DNA of 64,000 nucleotides from Nitrospira sp. GTDB taxonomy: Bacteria > Nitrospirota > Nitrospiria > Nitrospirales > Nitrospiraceae. The stretch's first letter is position 1, and each line of letters begins with the position of its first letter. The notes below the pieces were generated by a model. It saw nothing but the letters and a program-made list of their open reading frames with translations, was not told the origin of the DNA and did not search any database. Made by a program: the position numbers and the translations under genes. Shown here piece by piece: positions 9,551 to 19,486 of this stretch. The stretch lies in contig JABMDL010000009.1 of assembly GCA_015903945.1 (NCBI GenBank), positions 1 through 64,000 on the forward strand, written 5' to 3'.

Positions 9551-10862
9551 ACGGCTCCTGACCAGTGTTCAGAATATCTTCAAGATTCCCGAGCTTCGCA
9601 CTCGCGTGCTGTTCACGCTTGGGATGTTGGTTGTATACCGGATCGGGGCCCATATCCCCACTCCCGGCATCAACGGCGAAGCCCTCTCTGAGTTTTTGCA
9701 GAAGGAAGGGGGCTCGCTCCTCGGATTCTTGGATATTTTTTCCGGCGGTTCGCTGTCGCGGTTGACGATCTTCGCGCTCGGCATCATGCCCTATATCAGC
9801 GCGTCGATCATTCTGCAGCTGCTGACGGTGGTCGTGCCCCATCTCTCCAAACTGGCGAAGGAAGGTGAGCGGGGGCGAAAAAAGATCATTCAGTACACCC
9901 GATTTGGGACGATCGGTATCGCGTTGATCCAAGGATTCGGGATCGCGGTCGGGCTAGAACAGATGAATCAGGGCGCGTTTGTGCTCCACGGTGGATGGGG
10001 TTTCCGTCTGATGACGGTGATCACTCTGACGGCGGGTACGGGCTTCCTGATGTGGTTGGGTGAGCAGATCACCGAGCGGGGAATTGGGAACGGGATCTCG
10101 CTGATCATTTTTGCCGGTATCGTGGCGCGATTGCCGTCCGCCGTGGCTCAGACATTCGATCTGTATACGGTCGGGCAATTGAGCATCGTGCTGCTGGTCG
10201 CCTTGGCGGTCTTGATGGTCGCCGTCGTTGCGGCGATCGTGTTTTTGGAGAGCGGCCGACGGAAAATTCCGGTGCAATATGCCAAACGGGTGATCGGGCG
10301 ACGGGTGTACGGTGGGCAGAGTACCCACATTCCGTTGAAGATCAACACAGCGGGTGTCATTCCGCCGATTTTCGCCTCGTCCATCATCGCGTTTCCTGCG
10401 ACGATCGCCGGATTTTTTGAAACGCCGTGGATTAAGGCAATTGGGACGCAACTGTCACCAGGCTCGGTGCTCTACACTTTGATGTATGTGGGGCTGATCC
10501 TTTTTTTCTGTTTCTTTTATACAGCCGTCGTCCTCAATCCGGTGGATATGGCCGACAATATGAAGAAGTACGGGGGGTTCATTCCCGGTATTCGTCCAGG
10601 GCAACGAACGTCTGACTACATTTATAACGTGCTGACGAAAATTACCTTTGCGGGAGCAATCTATCTGGCCGTCGTCTGCGTCATTCCGGAACTGTTGATT
10701 TACAAGCTCAATGTGCCGTTCTACTTCGGCGGGACGTCCTTGTTGATCGTCATCGGGGTAGGGCTCGATACGGCGCAGCAAATCGAATCGCACATGCTGA
10801 TGCGCAACTACGAAGGATTTTTGGGGAAAGGTATGGCTCCGTTACGAGGACGAAGCGGGTGA
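9543..10862 (+). CDS. secY: Protein translocase subunit SecY
   Basis: A 439-residue inner-membrane channel protein with ten hydrophobic segments, the size expected for SecY. It forms the SecYEG pore for protein export and membrane insertion. Signatures include G-I-M-P-Y-I-S-A-S-I-I near residue 80, the R-G-I-G-N-G-I-S-L-I-I motif, and the long cytosolic loop G-R-R-K-I-P-V-Q-Y-A. Start is GTG within the end of rplO. Confidence 0.97.
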   Translation: MFERLLTSVQNIFKIPELRTRVLFTLGMLVVYRIGAHIPTPGINGEALSEFLQKEGGSLLGFLDIFSGGSLSRLTIFALGIMPYISASIILQLLTVVVPHLSKLAKEGERGRKKIIQYTRFGTIGIALIQGFGIAVGLEQMNQGAFVLHGGWGFRLMTVITLTAGTGFLMWLGEQITERGIGNGISLIIFAGIVARLPSAVAQTFDLYTVGQLSIVLLVALAVLMVAVVAAIVFLESGRRKIPVQYAKRVIGRRVYGGQSTHIPLKINTAGVIPPIFASSIIAFPATIAGFFETPWIKAIGTQLSPGSVLYTLMYVGLILFFCFFYTAVVLNPVDMADNMKKYGGFIPGIRPGQRTSDYIYNVLTKITFAGAIYLAVVCVIPELLIYKLNVPFYFGGTSLLIVIGVGLDTAQQIESHMLMRNYEGFLGKGMAPLRGRSG

Positions 10863-10868
10863 CGGGAT

Positions 10869-11525
10869 ATGCAGCTGGTGTTTCTCGGTGCCCCCGGTGT
10901 TGGCAAAGGCACGCAGGCCGACAAAGTCTCGGCTCAATACGGTGTCATGAAAATTTCAACCGGAGATCTGCTCCGGGAGGCGGTTCGGAACCGGACGAGT
11001 CTTGGGCTTGAGGCCAAGTCATATATGGATCAAGGCAAGCTGGTTCCAGACTCAGTGGTCATCGGATTGGTTCGCGATAAGTTGGTCGACCCAAGTTCTG
11101 CCAAGGGGTTCATCCTGGATGGGTTTCCTCGGACAGTGCCACAAGCGGAAGCACTGGCCACAGTTCTCGATGAGCGGCGAATCCGTTTGGATCGGGTCAT
11201 CAATTTTCAAGTGCCCCGAGCGGAGATCGTGAAGCGGCTGAGCGGAAGGCGCAGTTGCCCGAAATGTCAGGCCACGTATCATGTGGAGTTCGCTCCTTCG
11301 AAGAAGGGGATGTCCTGTGATCGATGCGGCGAGCCATTGGTGCAGCGAAGCGACGATCAGCGGGAGGCGATTGAAACGCGGTTGAAGGTCTACGAAGAAC
11401 AGACGGCGCCGTTGATCAGCTTTTACGATGGAAAGCATATGCTGTCGCATCTGGACAGTGTGGGATCGGTCGAGTCAGTATATCAAAACTTGACGAAGGT
11501 ACTGGCGGTATACCACTCGGCATGA
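10869..11525 (+). CDS. adk: Adenylate kinase, zinc-LID form
   Basis: A 218-residue long-form adenylate kinase (ATP + AMP to 2 ADP). The P-loop G-A-P-G-V-G-K-G-T is at residues 7-15, followed by S-T-G-D-L-L-R and D-G-F-P-R-T. The LID domain carries C-P-K-C and C-D-R-C, four cysteines that normally bind structural zinc. It lies in the usual spc-operon place between secY and map, overlapping map by four bases. Confidence 0.97.
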   Translation: MQLVFLGAPGVGKGTQADKVSAQYGVMKISTGDLLREAVRNRTSLGLEAKSYMDQGKLVPDSVVIGLVRDKLVDPSSAKGFILDGFPRTVPQAEALATVLDERRIRLDRVINFQVPRAEIVKRLSGRRSCPKCQATYHVEFAPSKKGMSCDRCGEPLVQRSDDQREAIETRLKVYEEQTAPLISFYDGKHMLSHLDSVGSVESVYQNLTKVLAVYHSA

Positions 11526-12286
11526 TCATTCTCAAAACGCCTGCTGAAATCGAAATCATGGCGGAGGCGTCGAGAGTTGTGGCTGAAGTGCTGGAGATCA
11601 TACGGAAGGAAGTGCGTCCGGGGGTGAGTACCGACGATCTTGACCAGTTGGCTGAAAAAGAAATTCTGGCAAGAGGAGCGGCGCCGGCTTTTAAAGGATA
11701 CCGAAAGTACCCGAAGACGCTTTGCGCCTCGGTGAATGAGCAGGTCGTTCACGGTATTCCTTCTGGCCGCAAGCTGAAAGAGGGCGACATTATTGGATTG
11801 GATCTGGGCGCCATTGTGGGGGGATTCTACGGCGACTCGGCCGTGACTGTGGCGGTTGGCCCCATCGCTGATAAGGTTGGTCATATGGTTCAGGTGACGG
11901 AAGAGGCACTCTATCTGGGGATCAAGCAGGCGGTGGTCGGCAACCGATTGACGGATATCTCTCATGCCGTGCAACACCACGTTGAGTCGGCGGGATATTC
12001 GGTGGTCACGGAGTTTGTCGGACACGGAATCGGCAGACAGTTGCACGAAGAACCGCAGGTCCCCAACTATGGGAAAGCTGGACAAGGGCCTCGGCTACAG
12101 AGCGGGATGGTGTTGGCCATTGAGCCGATGGTAAATATGGGGGGCAGTGCGGTACGGATTCTTGCTGATCGGTGGACGGCGGTTACCGCCGATGGAAGTT
12201 GGTCGGCCCATTTCGAACACACGATTGCGATACAGCCGAGCGGCCCGGCCCGTATTCTGAGCCGGCGCTTGGAGGGGACAACCTAA
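11522..12286 (+). CDS. map: Methionine aminopeptidase, type I
   Basis: A 254-residue dimetal protease that removes the N-terminal Met of nascent proteins. The five metal ligands of the family are recognisable: Asp in D-L-G-A-I, Asp in Y-G-D-S-A, His in G-H-G-I-G, Glu in A-I-E-P-M and Glu in F-E-H-T. There is no N-terminal SH3-binding extension, so it is the short bacterial form. Confidence 0.97.
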   Translation: MIILKTPAEIEIMAEASRVVAEVLEIIRKEVRPGVSTDDLDQLAEKEILARGAAPAFKGYRKYPKTLCASVNEQVVHGIPSGRKLKEGDIIGLDLGAIVGGFYGDSAVTVAVGPIADKVGHMVQVTEEALYLGIKQAVVGNRLTDISHAVQHHVESAGYSVVTEFVGHGIGRQLHEEPQVPNYGKAGQGPRLQSGMVLAIEPMVNMGGSAVRILADRWTAVTADGSWSAHFEHTIAIQPSGPARILSRRLEGTT

Positions 12287-12313
12287 GGGCATCAGGAAAG
12301 AGTCCAGGAGTAC

Positions 12314-12532
12314 GTGGCGAAAGAAGATATTATCGAAGTGCAGGGTTCCGTGACGGAGACCTTGCCTAACGCAATGTTTCGGGTCAAGCTCGACAATGGT
12401 CATGTGATCTTGGCGCATATTTCAGGGAAAATGCGGATGCATTTCATCCGTATTCTCCCCGGCGATAAGGTCACGGTGGAAATGTCGCCTTATGATCTGA
12501 CCAGGGGGCGAATCACCTATCGTTTCAAGTAG
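12314..12532 (+). CDS. infA: Translation initiation factor IF-1
   Basis: A 72-residue OB-fold protein identical in length to canonical IF-1 ([10 protein letters not shown] start, H-I-S-G-K-M-R-x-x-x-I-R and Y-D-L-T-R-G-R-I-x-Y-R). It binds the 30S A site during initiation. The start is GTG, preceded by AGGAG. Confidence 0.97.
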   Translation: MAKEDIIEVQGSVTETLPNAMFRVKLDNGHVILAHISGKMRMHFIRILPGDKVTVEMSPYDLTRGRITYRFK

Positions 12533-12550
12533 CGGGGGCTTTGGGTTCTC

Positions 12551-12664
12551 ATGAAAGTGAAATCGTCGGTCAAACCGATTTGTGCCAAATGCAAGGTCGT
12601 CCGCCGGCGCGGGGTGGTTCGCATACTATGCGATAATCCACGCCATAAGCAGCGGCAGGGATAA
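12551..12664 (+). CDS. rpmJ: 50S ribosomal protein L36, zinc-binding
   Basis: A 37-residue protein starting at ATG 12551 and ending at TAA 12662-12664. It reads [11 protein letters not shown] with Cys11, Cys14, Cys27 and His32 as the zinc ligands of the C+ form. L36 is the smallest 50S protein and sits at its standard place between infA and rpsM. Confidence 0.96.
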   Translation: MKVKSSVKPICAKCKVVRRRGVVRILCDNPRHKQRQG

Positions 12665-12745
12665 ATAGGACGTGCCGTGAGTGCTGAGTTTTGAGTTGAG
12701 GCCGAGACGCAGGGCTCTCAGCGGGGAACTTGGCGGCTTAGCACG
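12665..12745 (+). repeat. Word-repeat patch in rpmJ-rpsM gap
   Basis: The gap repeats short related words (GTGAGTGCTGAG, TTTTGAGTTGAGG, CTCAGCGGGG). This is the same style of degenerate patch seen at 456-510 and 44093-44160. It separates the rpmJ stop from the AGGAAGT binding site of rpsM. Confidence 0.4.
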
Positions 12746-12767
12746 CCGGACGTAGTACGGAGGAAGT

Positions 12768-13154
12768 ATGGCTCGTATTGCTGGAGTCGATTTGCCACGA
12801 GGCAAGCGGACAGATATAGGCTTGACCTACATCTATGGAATCGGACGGGCTGCCGCGACGCAAATTCTCAAGGAAGCCGGCGTTGATGGGGCTATCCGTG
12901 TCAAGGATTTAAGCGAAGACAAGATCGTCAAACTGCGAGAAATCATCGAGCGTGATTACCGGGTTGAAGGAGATCTTCGCAAGGAAGTGTCCTTGAACAT
13001 CAAGCGGTTGGTCGATACGGGTACGTACCGAGGGTTGCGTCATCGAAAAAGTTTGCCGGTGCGTGGACAGCGGACGAAGACGAATGCCCGGACACGGAAG
13101 GGTCGGCGTGCCGGCGTCGGCAGCAAGCCAAGGCCGACCATGACTAAGGCGTGA
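12768..13154 (+). CDS. rpsM: 30S ribosomal protein S13
   Basis: A 128-residue S13 with [10 protein letters not shown] at the start, G-I-G-R near residue 26, and the basic [14 protein letters not shown] tail. It contacts the P-site tRNA and bridges to the 50S subunit. Confidence 0.97.
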   Translation: MARIAGVDLPRGKRTDIGLTYIYGIGRAAATQILKEAGVDGAIRVKDLSEDKIVKLREIIERDYRVEGDLRKEVSLNIKRLVDTGTYRGLRHRKSLPVRGQRTKTNARTRKGRRAGVGSKPRPTMTKA

Positions 13155-13195
13155 TCGAGTGCATGATCCGTTGAACAGACATTGAAGGAGTTCGC

Positions 13196-13579
13196 ATGAG
13201 CGTTAAGAAGGGGAAGAAGAAAGAGCGACGGATCGTGCAAAGCGGCATCGCACACGTCCAAGCGTCATTCAACAATACCATTGTGACGATCACCGATATG
13301 AGTGGCAATACGGTGGTGTGGGCCAGCGCAGGCAACCAGGGGTTCAAAGGGTCCCGCAAGAGCACTCCGTTTGCCGCCCAGCGGGCGGGAGAAGCCGCGG
13401 CCAGGAAGGCAATGGAAAGTGGGATGCGGCAGATTGATGTCTATGTGAATGGACCGGGGTCCGGCCGTGAGTCGGCTATCCGTTCCTTGCAGGGGGCCGG
13501 ACTGCGGATCAATTTGATCCGCGATGTTACGCCGATTCCTCATAATGGGTGCCGGCCGCCCAAGCGCCGGCGCGTGTAG
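13196..13579 (+). CDS. rpsK: 30S ribosomal protein S11
   Basis: A 127-residue S11 with the family pattern [15 protein letters not shown] and the conserved [12 protein letters not shown] turn. The C-terminal [17 protein letters not shown] ending is complete. It lies on the 30S platform. Confidence 0.97.
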   Translation: MSVKKGKKKERRIVQSGIAHVQASFNNTIVTITDMSGNTVVWASAGNQGFKGSRKSTPFAAQRAGEAAARKAMESGMRQIDVYVNGPGSGRESAIRSLQGAGLRINLIRDVTPIPHNGCRPPKRRRV

Positions 13580-13655
13580 TCGATCGGTCAAGGTTGGAGC
13601 GGTGGACGTACTGTCTCCCACGAGTGCTGCAGGGTGAAATAACGAGGAGGATGCA

Positions 13656-14282
13656 GTGGCAAAGTATCGTGGTCCAGTGTGCCGGCTCTGTCGGCGAGAA
13701 GGCGAAAAGCTGTTTTTGAAAGGGGCCCGCTGCATGACGGAGAAGTGCGCCATCGAGCGGCGAAGCTATCCCCCTGGCCAACACGGGCAGGGACGGCAAC
13801 GGACGTCGGACTACAGCCTCCAGCTGCGGGAAAAACAAAAGTTGCGGCGCATCTATGGGCTGCAAGAAAGGCAGTTCCGCGGTGTCTTCGAGCGGGCCGA
13901 ACGACAGTCCGGGGTCACAGGCGATGCGCTGCTGCGGCTGCTTGAATGCCGCCTCGACAACGTGGCCTATCGATTGGGATTCGGCATGTCGCGCAAACAA
14001 GCCCGCCAGATCGTGAACCATGGCCACTTGATGATGAACGGGAAGAAGATTACAGTCGCGGGCGCACTGGTGAAGGCAGGGGATGTGATCGAAGTGCGTG
14101 AACGGAGCCGGAACTTGGCCGCGATCCAAGGCGCGTTGGAGGCTGTGGACAGCCGTGGGATCCCGGATTGGCTGGAACTTGATAAGGGGGCATTCAAGGG
14201 GATCGTCCGTGCGTTGCCAGCTAAGGAACAGATTACATTGCCAGTCAACGAGCAAATGGTCGTGGAATTGTATTCACGGTAG
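13656..14282 (+). CDS. rpsD: 30S ribosomal protein S4, zinc-binding form
   Basis: A 208-residue S4 from a GTG start after GAGGAGG. Cysteines at about residues 9, 12, 26 and 31 (V-C-R-L-C, then R-C and K-C) form the zinc site of the C+ type. The S4 RNA-binding domain (L-D-N-V-A-Y-R-L-G-F followed by R-Q-I-V-N-H-G-H) follows. S4 initiates 30S assembly. Confidence 0.97.
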   Translation: MAKYRGPVCRLCRREGEKLFLKGARCMTEKCAIERRSYPPGQHGQGRQRTSDYSLQLREKQKLRRIYGLQERQFRGVFERAERQSGVTGDALLRLLECRLDNVAYRLGFGMSRKQARQIVNHGHLMMNGKKITVAGALVKAGDVIEVRERSRNLAAIQGALEAVDSRGIPDWLELDKGAFKGIVRALPAKEQITLPVNEQMVVELYSR

Positions 14283-14372
14283 CCGTTGTTGCGATGGAGT
14301 GTAGTCGCTCTTTGGACGCAGCGCTCCATTCTTTCAGCCAACGAGTCACCCGAAGGTAACGGAGGGGGAGTT

Positions 14373-15374
14373 ATGATCAGAGCGATGAAAGACTTTCAAG
14401 TCCCAATGCGGGTGGAAGTCGACAAAGAGGCAAATTCCCCGACATTCGGTCGGTTCACCACGGAGGCGTTCGAGCGGGGATTTGGCACGACCATCGGCAA
14501 CGCGCTCCGACGGGTGCTGTTGTCGTCACTCACAGGAGCCGCCGTCACCACTGTGAAGATCGAAGGAGTGGTGCACGAGTTTTCGACGATCGCTGGGGTT
14601 ACGGAAGATGTGACGGCGATCATTCTGAATATAAAGAGCCTGCGCCTCGCGCTCCATGCTGATAAGCCCAAGACAATCAGGTTGAAGAAGAAGGGGCCTG
14701 GGGTAGCCAAGGGATCTGATATCGTTCACGATGCGGATGTCACCATTCTTACGCCAGATCTCCACATTGCCACACTGGACAAGGATGCGACGCTCGATAT
14801 CGAAATGACGGTCAAACATGGCCGAGGATATGTCCCTGCTGAGCGTAACAAAGAGGAAGGATTGCCGATCGGGGTCATCGCGATCGATTCCATTTTCTCC
14901 CCAATCAAGCGGGTGAACTTTCAAGTTGAAAACGCCCGCGTCGGCCGCATGACCGACTACGACAAGCTGACGATGGAAGTGTGGACTGATGCCACTATCA
15001 GTCCGCGCGATGCGCTGTCGACGGCGGCCGGCATTTTGCGGGAACACTTGGATATCTTCATTAATCCGGAAGAGCGTACCGCAGGAAGGGCTGATGCAGG
15101 GACTGAGGAATCTCAGCATGAAGTGAACAAGCATCTATCCCGCAGTGTGAATGAACTGGAATTGTCTGTCCGCGCGGCCAACTGTTTGAAGAATGCCAAC
15201 ATCAAGACAATTGCCGATCTGGTACAGAAGTCCGAGAGCGAGATGCTGAGGACGAAGAACTTTGGGAAGAAATCCCTCAATGAAATCAAAGAAATTCTGA
15301 CAGAAATGGGGCTTTCGCTGGGCACCAAAATCGAGGCTGGAGCGCCTCACAATGGTAGCCCGAAATCCGAGTAA
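14373..15374 (+). CDS. rpoA: RNA polymerase alpha subunit
   Basis: The frame is open from 14286, but the ATG at 14373 follows a strong GGAGGGGG site and begins the family homology (M-I-R-A-M-K-D-F-Q), giving 333 residues. The N-terminal dimerisation domain ([17 protein letters not shown]) assembles the polymerase. The C-terminal domain (about 255-320, L-x-x-L-x-L-S-V-R-A-x-N-C-L) binds UP elements and activators. Confidence 0.97.
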   Translation: MIRAMKDFQVPMRVEVDKEANSPTFGRFTTEAFERGFGTTIGNALRRVLLSSLTGAAVTTVKIEGVVHEFSTIAGVTEDVTAIILNIKSLRLALHADKPKTIRLKKKGPGVAKGSDIVHDADVTILTPDLHIATLDKDATLDIEMTVKHGRGYVPAERNKEEGLPIGVIAIDSIFSPIKRVNFQVENARVGRMTDYDKLTMEVWTDATISPRDALSTAAGILREHLDIFINPEERTAGRADAGTEESQHEVNKHLSRSVNELELSVRAANCLKNANIKTIADLVQKSESEMLRTKNFGKKSLNEIKEILTEMGLSLGTKIEAGAPHNGSPKSE

Positions 15375-15396
15375 CTTTTGAGCCGAGGGGAACGCC

Positions 15397-15822
15397 GTGC
15401 GACACAGGAAAAATGGACGACAACTCGGGAGACAGACGAAGCATCGCTGGGCGCTCTTTCGCAGTCTCGTGACGTCACTGTTGGATCATGAGCGGATTGA
15501 GACCACGGAGGCCAAGGCGAAGGAAATCCGTGGGTTTACTGAACGCATGATTACCCTGGGCAAGGAGGGCACGCTGCCGGCACGCCGGCGCGCGCTCGGC
15601 TTCTTGCGCAGCAAGGCCGTTGTGTCCAAACTGTTCAGCGACGTGGCCGGACGTTTCAAAGATCGCCCAGGCGGATATACCAGAATCGTCAAAACCCGCC
15701 GTCGTATTGGAGACGGGGGCGAAATGGTGGCAATCGAGTTGGTTTCGCGCCCGGAGGTGTCGACGTCGAAAAAGTCGGCTGAAACACCCGCTCAAGCCCC
15801 GGCTTCAGGATCCGACAAATGA
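15397..15822 (+). CDS. rplQ: 50S ribosomal protein L17
   Basis: The core (first about 120 residues) is standard L17: [14 protein letters not shown]-x-A-L-x-R-S-L-V-T-S-L, and G-G-Y-T-R-I-V-K. The Ser/Ala/Pro-rich last 20 residues are a short extra tail. It is the last gene of the ribosomal block and is followed by a strong terminator. Confidence 0.96.
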   Translation: MRHRKNGRQLGRQTKHRWALFRSLVTSLLDHERIETTEAKAKEIRGFTERMITLGKEGTLPARRRALGFLRSKAVVSKLFSDVAGRFKDRPGGYTRIVKTRRRIGDGGEMVAIELVSRPEVSTSKKSAETPAQAPASGSDK

Positions 15823-15859
15823 ACCTAGCGTAGTCTGATTGGTTTTGCCCCGATGATCC

Positions 15860-15900
15860 GGACGGCCTCTCCGTGGAGACACGGAGAGGCCGTCCTGCTT
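15860..15900 (+). terminator. Terminator after rplQ
   Basis: Positions 15860-15875 (GGACGGCCTCTCCGTG) pair perfectly with 15880-15895 around a GAGA tetraloop, a 16-bp stem. The sequence after it (TGCTTTC) is only weakly T-rich. It is well placed to end the ribosomal transcript. Confidence 0.85.
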
Positions 15901-15919
15901 TCATGATCCGCCGAGAACA

Positions 15920-15948
15920 TTTACTTGCCCATGTATGCATGCTACGAT
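15920..15948 (+). promoter_or_regulatory. Candidate promoter of the lpt operon
   Basis: TTTACT (15920-15925) and TACGAT (15943-15948) are separated by 17 bases, a plausible sigma-70-like pair. Transcription would start near 15955, after the upstream ATG at 15935, which supports the ATG at 15992 as the lptC start. Confidence 0.4.
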
Positions 15949-15991
15949 CGTGCCAGTCCTATTCCGGCTTGATGGAAAGAGCGGTAATCAA

Positions 15992-16564
15992 ATGTGGGAG
16001 CGTGTTGCGAGACGAACTCTCCTTGCTTTGAGTGCGGTATTGGCCACCTTTCTGTGCTACCTCCTCTATATCAACGCGGACTCAGCCCCACTGACTCAAT
16101 CGGTTGCCCCTGGGTCAATCGAACAGGCGGATGCCAAGATTTCCGATTTTACATTTACCCAGTCCAAAGGTGATGCCATCCAATGGCATGTGCAGGCCAA
16201 GGAGGCACGTTTGTTCGAACGAGAGCGGCGGGCGTTGCTTACCGGTGTCGACATCACATTTTATGGAGCACAGGGAAAAGAACTGACGCTGTCTGGCGAA
16301 GAGGGTACCCTCGATATTGCAACAAAAAATCTCATGCTGGCGAATCAAAGTGAACCGATGGTTGTCGAGACTCAAGGTGGATACACGATTTATACGAACC
16401 ATGTGGCCTGGAAAGATGCGACGAAAGAGCTTCACACGAACGATTTGATCCGTATTGTCGGTCATGGCGTCACGGTCACAGGACGCGGGTTGCTGGGAAG
16501 AATGGATTCGGAAGAGTTTCAGATCTTAGAGGATGTGCATGTGGATTTTCTTCCTGCTTCTTAG
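15992..16564 (+). CDS. lptC: LPS export protein LptC
   Basis: A 190-residue bitopic protein: a short basic N-terminus, one membrane helix (about residues 7-25) and a periplasmic beta-jellyroll with the LptC pattern (F-x-x-x-x-x-G-D-x-I-Q-W-x-V-x-A-K-E-A). It passes LPS from LptBFG to LptA. The ATG at 15992 was chosen over 15935 because the latter would lie upstream of the likely transcript start. The lptA start lies inside its last 32 bases. Sequence similarity is moderate, as usual for LptC; gene order adds the certainty. Confidence 0.85.
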   Translation: MWERVARRTLLALSAVLATFLCYLLYINADSAPLTQSVAPGSIEQADAKISDFTFTQSKGDAIQWHVQAKEARLFERERRALLTGVDITFYGAQGKELTLSGEEGTLDIATKNLMLANQSEPMVVETQGGYTIYTNHVAWKDATKELHTNDLIRIVGHGVTVTGRGLLGRMDSEEFQILEDVHVDFLPAS

Positions 16565-17141
16565 CGCCGTTCTGGCAACGAGTGCAGCAGATGTGTACGC
16601 GACGGAATCGGGTCTTCCTTCCAAGACTGGAGAAACCGCCCCCATCCCAACCACCATTACGGCAAAAAAAGTTACGGTTCGAAAACAGGACAGCCAGGCG
16701 GTGTTTGAAGGCACCGTGGTCCTCACGAGGGGGCCGCTTCTCGTGCACGCCGATAAAATGGTCGTCTTGTTCCATGCCGAGGGACAAGAGAATGGTGCTG
16801 GGCAGACGAACTCAGGTAAGACCGCACGCGGGGCGAAGTCTCAAGGGCGCTCTGCAGCCAAGCCGCATGAGCCACCGCCGGGATTGTCCAATCATTCAGT
16901 GAACCGAGTTGAAGCGATTGACCATGTCCAGATCAAGTATGCCGGGGGCAATGCGACATGCCAAAAGGCGGTGTACTTCAGCGACGGTGATAAGATCGTT
17001 CTGACGGGAGATCCTGTTGCGTGGGAAAAGGGGACGCGCGTCAGCGGGAAACAGATCACGATCTATCTCACTGAGGAGCGGAGTGTCGTGGAAGGAGACT
17101 CTCGTGTTCATATCGAGGGAGAAAGCCAAGGCGCGCCATGA
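16533..17141 (+). CDS. lptA: LPS export protein LptA with a disordered insert
   Basis: A 202-residue periplasmic OstA-type protein with a signal peptide (hydrophobic residues 3-19). The LptA strands are visible as [20 protein letters not shown] and [11 protein letters not shown]. About 40 residues of Gly, Ser, Lys, Gln and Pro (roughly 83-122) interrupt the jellyroll. This length of insert is unusual for LptA, which normally stacks as a regular bridge across the periplasm. It overlaps lptB by four bases. Confidence 0.85.
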   Translation: MCMWIFFLLLSAVLATSAADVYATESGLPSKTGETAPIPTTITAKKVTVRKQDSQAVFEGTVVLTRGPLLVHADKMVVLFHAEGQENGAGQTNSGKTARGAKSQGRSAAKPHEPPPGLSNHSVNRVEAIDHVQIKYAGGNATCQKAVYFSDGDKIVLTGDPVAWEKGTRVSGKQITIYLTEERSVVEGDSRVHIEGESQGAP

Positions 17142-17920
17142 GGCCGGGGATTCATTCGGGTGCGGATCCGATTGCTGATATGACGGCGGTCAAGCGCACG
17201 GAATGTCTCAGGGCGAGCGGGCTCGTCAAGAGTTTTCGCGGTCGCAAAGTCGTCAAGGGTGTTGCCATTGAAGTCCGGGCAGGCGAGGTTGTGGGGCTGC
17301 TCGGTCCAAACGGAGCAGGGAAGACAACGATTTTCGACATGATGGTCGGGCTGTGTCAGCCAGATGAAGGACAGATTACCTTCAACGGTGAGGCCATCAC
17401 GAATCTGCCCATGTACAAGCGGGCACGGCGGGGGATTGGCTATTTGCCGCAGGAGTCCTCGGTATTCCGGCGACTGTCGGTCGAACATAATGTCTTGGCG
17501 GTTCTTGAAATGCTAGGGTATGCTCGCGAAGAACGGATTCAGAAGGTAGAGGCATTGTTGAAAGAACTGGACCTGTCCCATATCAGGACAAGTATGGCCT
17601 ATGCGCTTTCTGGTGGCGAGCGACGTCGCTTGGAGATCACTCGTGCGCTGGCCACAACCCCGTCATTCATGCTTCTGGACGAGCCGTTCGCCGGGATCGA
17701 TCCCATTGCCGTCGCAGACATTCAACAGATTATCACGCGATTAAAAGACAAAGGTATCGGTATTCTCATAACGGATCACAATGTACAGGAGACACTTTCC
17801 ATCGTCGATCGCGCCTATATCATCAACGAAGGGTCGATTCTGGAATCGGGGCCTCCTGATGCCATTGTCAAGAGCGAGACCGCCCGGGCGGTGTATCTGG
17901 GAGAAGGGTTCAAGTTATAG
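17138..17920 (+). CDS. lptB: LPS export ATP-binding protein LptB
   Basis: An ABC ATPase of 260 residues. Walker [10 protein letters not shown], the Q loop (Y-L-P-Q-E), signature L-S-G-G-E-R-R-R, Walker B F-M-L-L-D-E-P and the switch His in I-T-D-H-N-V are intact. The E-P-F-A-G-I-D-P and Q-E-S-S-V-F-R-x-L segments are typical of LptB rather than other ABC proteins. The first about 20 residues are extra; an internal ATG (M-T-A-V-K-R) is possible. It powers LPS extraction with LptFG, which are not in this window. Confidence 0.95.
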   Translation: MRPGIHSGADPIADMTAVKRTECLRASGLVKSFRGRKVVKGVAIEVRAGEVVGLLGPNGAGKTTIFDMMVGLCQPDEGQITFNGEAITNLPMYKRARRGIGYLPQESSVFRRLSVEHNVLAVLEMLGYAREERIQKVEALLKELDLSHIRTSMAYALSGGERRRLEITRALATTPSFMLLDEPFAGIDPIAVADIQQIITRLKDKGIGILITDHNVQETLSIVDRAYIINEGSILESGPPDAIVKSETARAVYLGEGFKL

Positions 17921-17938
17921 CCGAATAGGACCTTTGTC

Positions 17939-19444
17939 ATGAAATTGCGTCTGGATCTCAAGCTTAGCCAAAAGCTCATTATGACACCGCAGTTGCAACA
18001 AGCGATCAAGCTGTTGCAGCTGTCGCGCCTCGAATTGCAACAGAGTCTTGCGCAACATCTCATGGAAAACCCGCTCTTGGATGAATTGCAGACGGAAGCA
18101 GAGGAGGGAGAAACGGGTGCGGCGGAAGACAAGGCCGAGGAAGCACCGGCCGCTACCAGCTCAGACCAGCCGGAGGAGGGGACACCGGAAGAACGGGGAT
18201 CGCCTGAAGAATTCACCGCATCCGGGTGGGAGGAGTATTTCGGGAGTGACCGGCGATCCGGCGCCTCAGAATATTCTTCGTCTTCTCAAGACGAGTTCCC
18301 TTCCTACGAGCAAACCGTCGCGAAGCCGACCTCCCTTGAAGAGCATCTTCTCTGGCAGCTGTCCTTGTCAGGATTGCCAGACCGAGCGAAAACTCTTGGC
18401 CGATTGATTATCGGCAATCTCGATGATGATGGGTACCTGCGAATTCCGCTGACCGAAGTCGTCGCGGGGACCGACTTCACAGAGGCCGATGCCGAATCGG
18501 CTCTACGGGACATTCAGACCTTTGATCCAACCGGTGTGGGAGCCAGGGATCTTTCCGAATGTCTCGTGTTGCAACTCGGGCATTTGGGCCGCAATCTGAT
18601 CGGATCGCTAGGCGCCAGGCCCGGAGCGCTGAAGGGATCGGTTGTAGAAGGTGTGATTCTTCATCATCTGAAGGACCTGGAGAAGAAACAATACGCCAAG
18701 ATCGCAAAGGCATTGAATGTGACGGTGGAAGAAGTGTTTCAAGCCACCAAGATTATCGAAAATCTCGAGCCGAAGCCGGGCCGGCCATACACGAACACGC
18801 AGAATTACGTCATCGTTCCCGATGTATTTGTGGTGAAGAATGAGGGGGAATGGGTCGTGCTGCTGAATGACGAAGGGCTCCCTCGCATGCGGATCAGCCC
18901 CTATTACAAGCAACTAATGGCTTCGGGCCAAGGTGGGACACCTGAGACGAAGGCCTATATGGACGAAAAGTTGCGCGCTGCCCAGTGGGTCATTCGTAGC
19001 ATCGAGCAGCGGAATAAAACCATCGTCAAAGTCGTGTCGAGCATCGTCAAGTTCCAAGAACAGTTTTTCGACCACGGGGTGCAATATCTCAAGCCGCTCG
19101 TACTCAAGCAGGTGGCGGAAGATATCGGAATGCACGAATCGACCATCAGCCGGGTCACGGCCAACAAGTATATGTACTGTCCGCAAGGCATGTTGGAGTT
19201 GAAGTTCTTTTTTAACGCGGGATTGCAGCGGGCGGATCAGCTGTCGGACATGCATTCGTCTGTGTCCGTGAGAGAAATGATCCGAAAAATGGTGGCGGAG
19301 GAAGACGCCAAGCGGCCGTTGAAAGACGAAGAAATCGCCGCCCGTCTCCGGACGCAACAAGTCTTGATCGCCAGGCGCACGGTGGCCAAGTATCGAGCGG
19401 AGGAGAACATCCCATCTGCCAGCCAGCGTAAACGTTTTTTCTGA
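17939..19444 (+). CDS. rpoN: RNA polymerase sigma-54 factor
   Basis: A 501-residue sigma-54. Region I is at the N-terminus (glutamine/leucine-rich, L-I-M-T-P-Q-L-Q-Q-A-I-K-L-L). An acidic linker follows at about 55-115. The core and the DNA-binding H-E-S-T-I-S-R-V-T segment come next, and the RpoN box A-R-R-T-V-A-K-Y-R is near the C-terminus. It directs enhancer-dependent promoters, in many bacteria including glnA and pilus genes. Its place after lptB is conserved widely. Confidence 0.97.
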   Translation: MKLRLDLKLSQKLIMTPQLQQAIKLLQLSRLELQQSLAQHLMENPLLDELQTEAEEGETGAAEDKAEEAPAATSSDQPEEGTPEERGSPEEFTASGWEEYFGSDRRSGASEYSSSSQDEFPSYEQTVAKPTSLEEHLLWQLSLSGLPDRAKTLGRLIIGNLDDDGYLRIPLTEVVAGTDFTEADAESALRDIQTFDPTGVGARDLSECLVLQLGHLGRNLIGSLGARPGALKGSVVEGVILHHLKDLEKKQYAKIAKALNVTVEEVFQATKIIENLEPKPGRPYTNTQNYVIVPDVFVVKNEGEWVVLLNDEGLPRMRISPYYKQLMASGQGGTPETKAYMDEKLRAAQWVIRSIEQRNKTIVKVVSSIVKFQEQFFDHGVQYLKPLVLKQVAEDIGMHESTISRVTANKYMYCPQGMLELKFFFNAGLQRADQLSDMHSSVSVREMIRKMVAEEDAKRPLKDEEIAARLRTQQVLIARRTVAKYRAEENIPSASQRKRFF

Positions 19445-19486
19445 TGGTGCCTGGTTATGCCATTCTTCGAATAATTGGAGGCGCGT

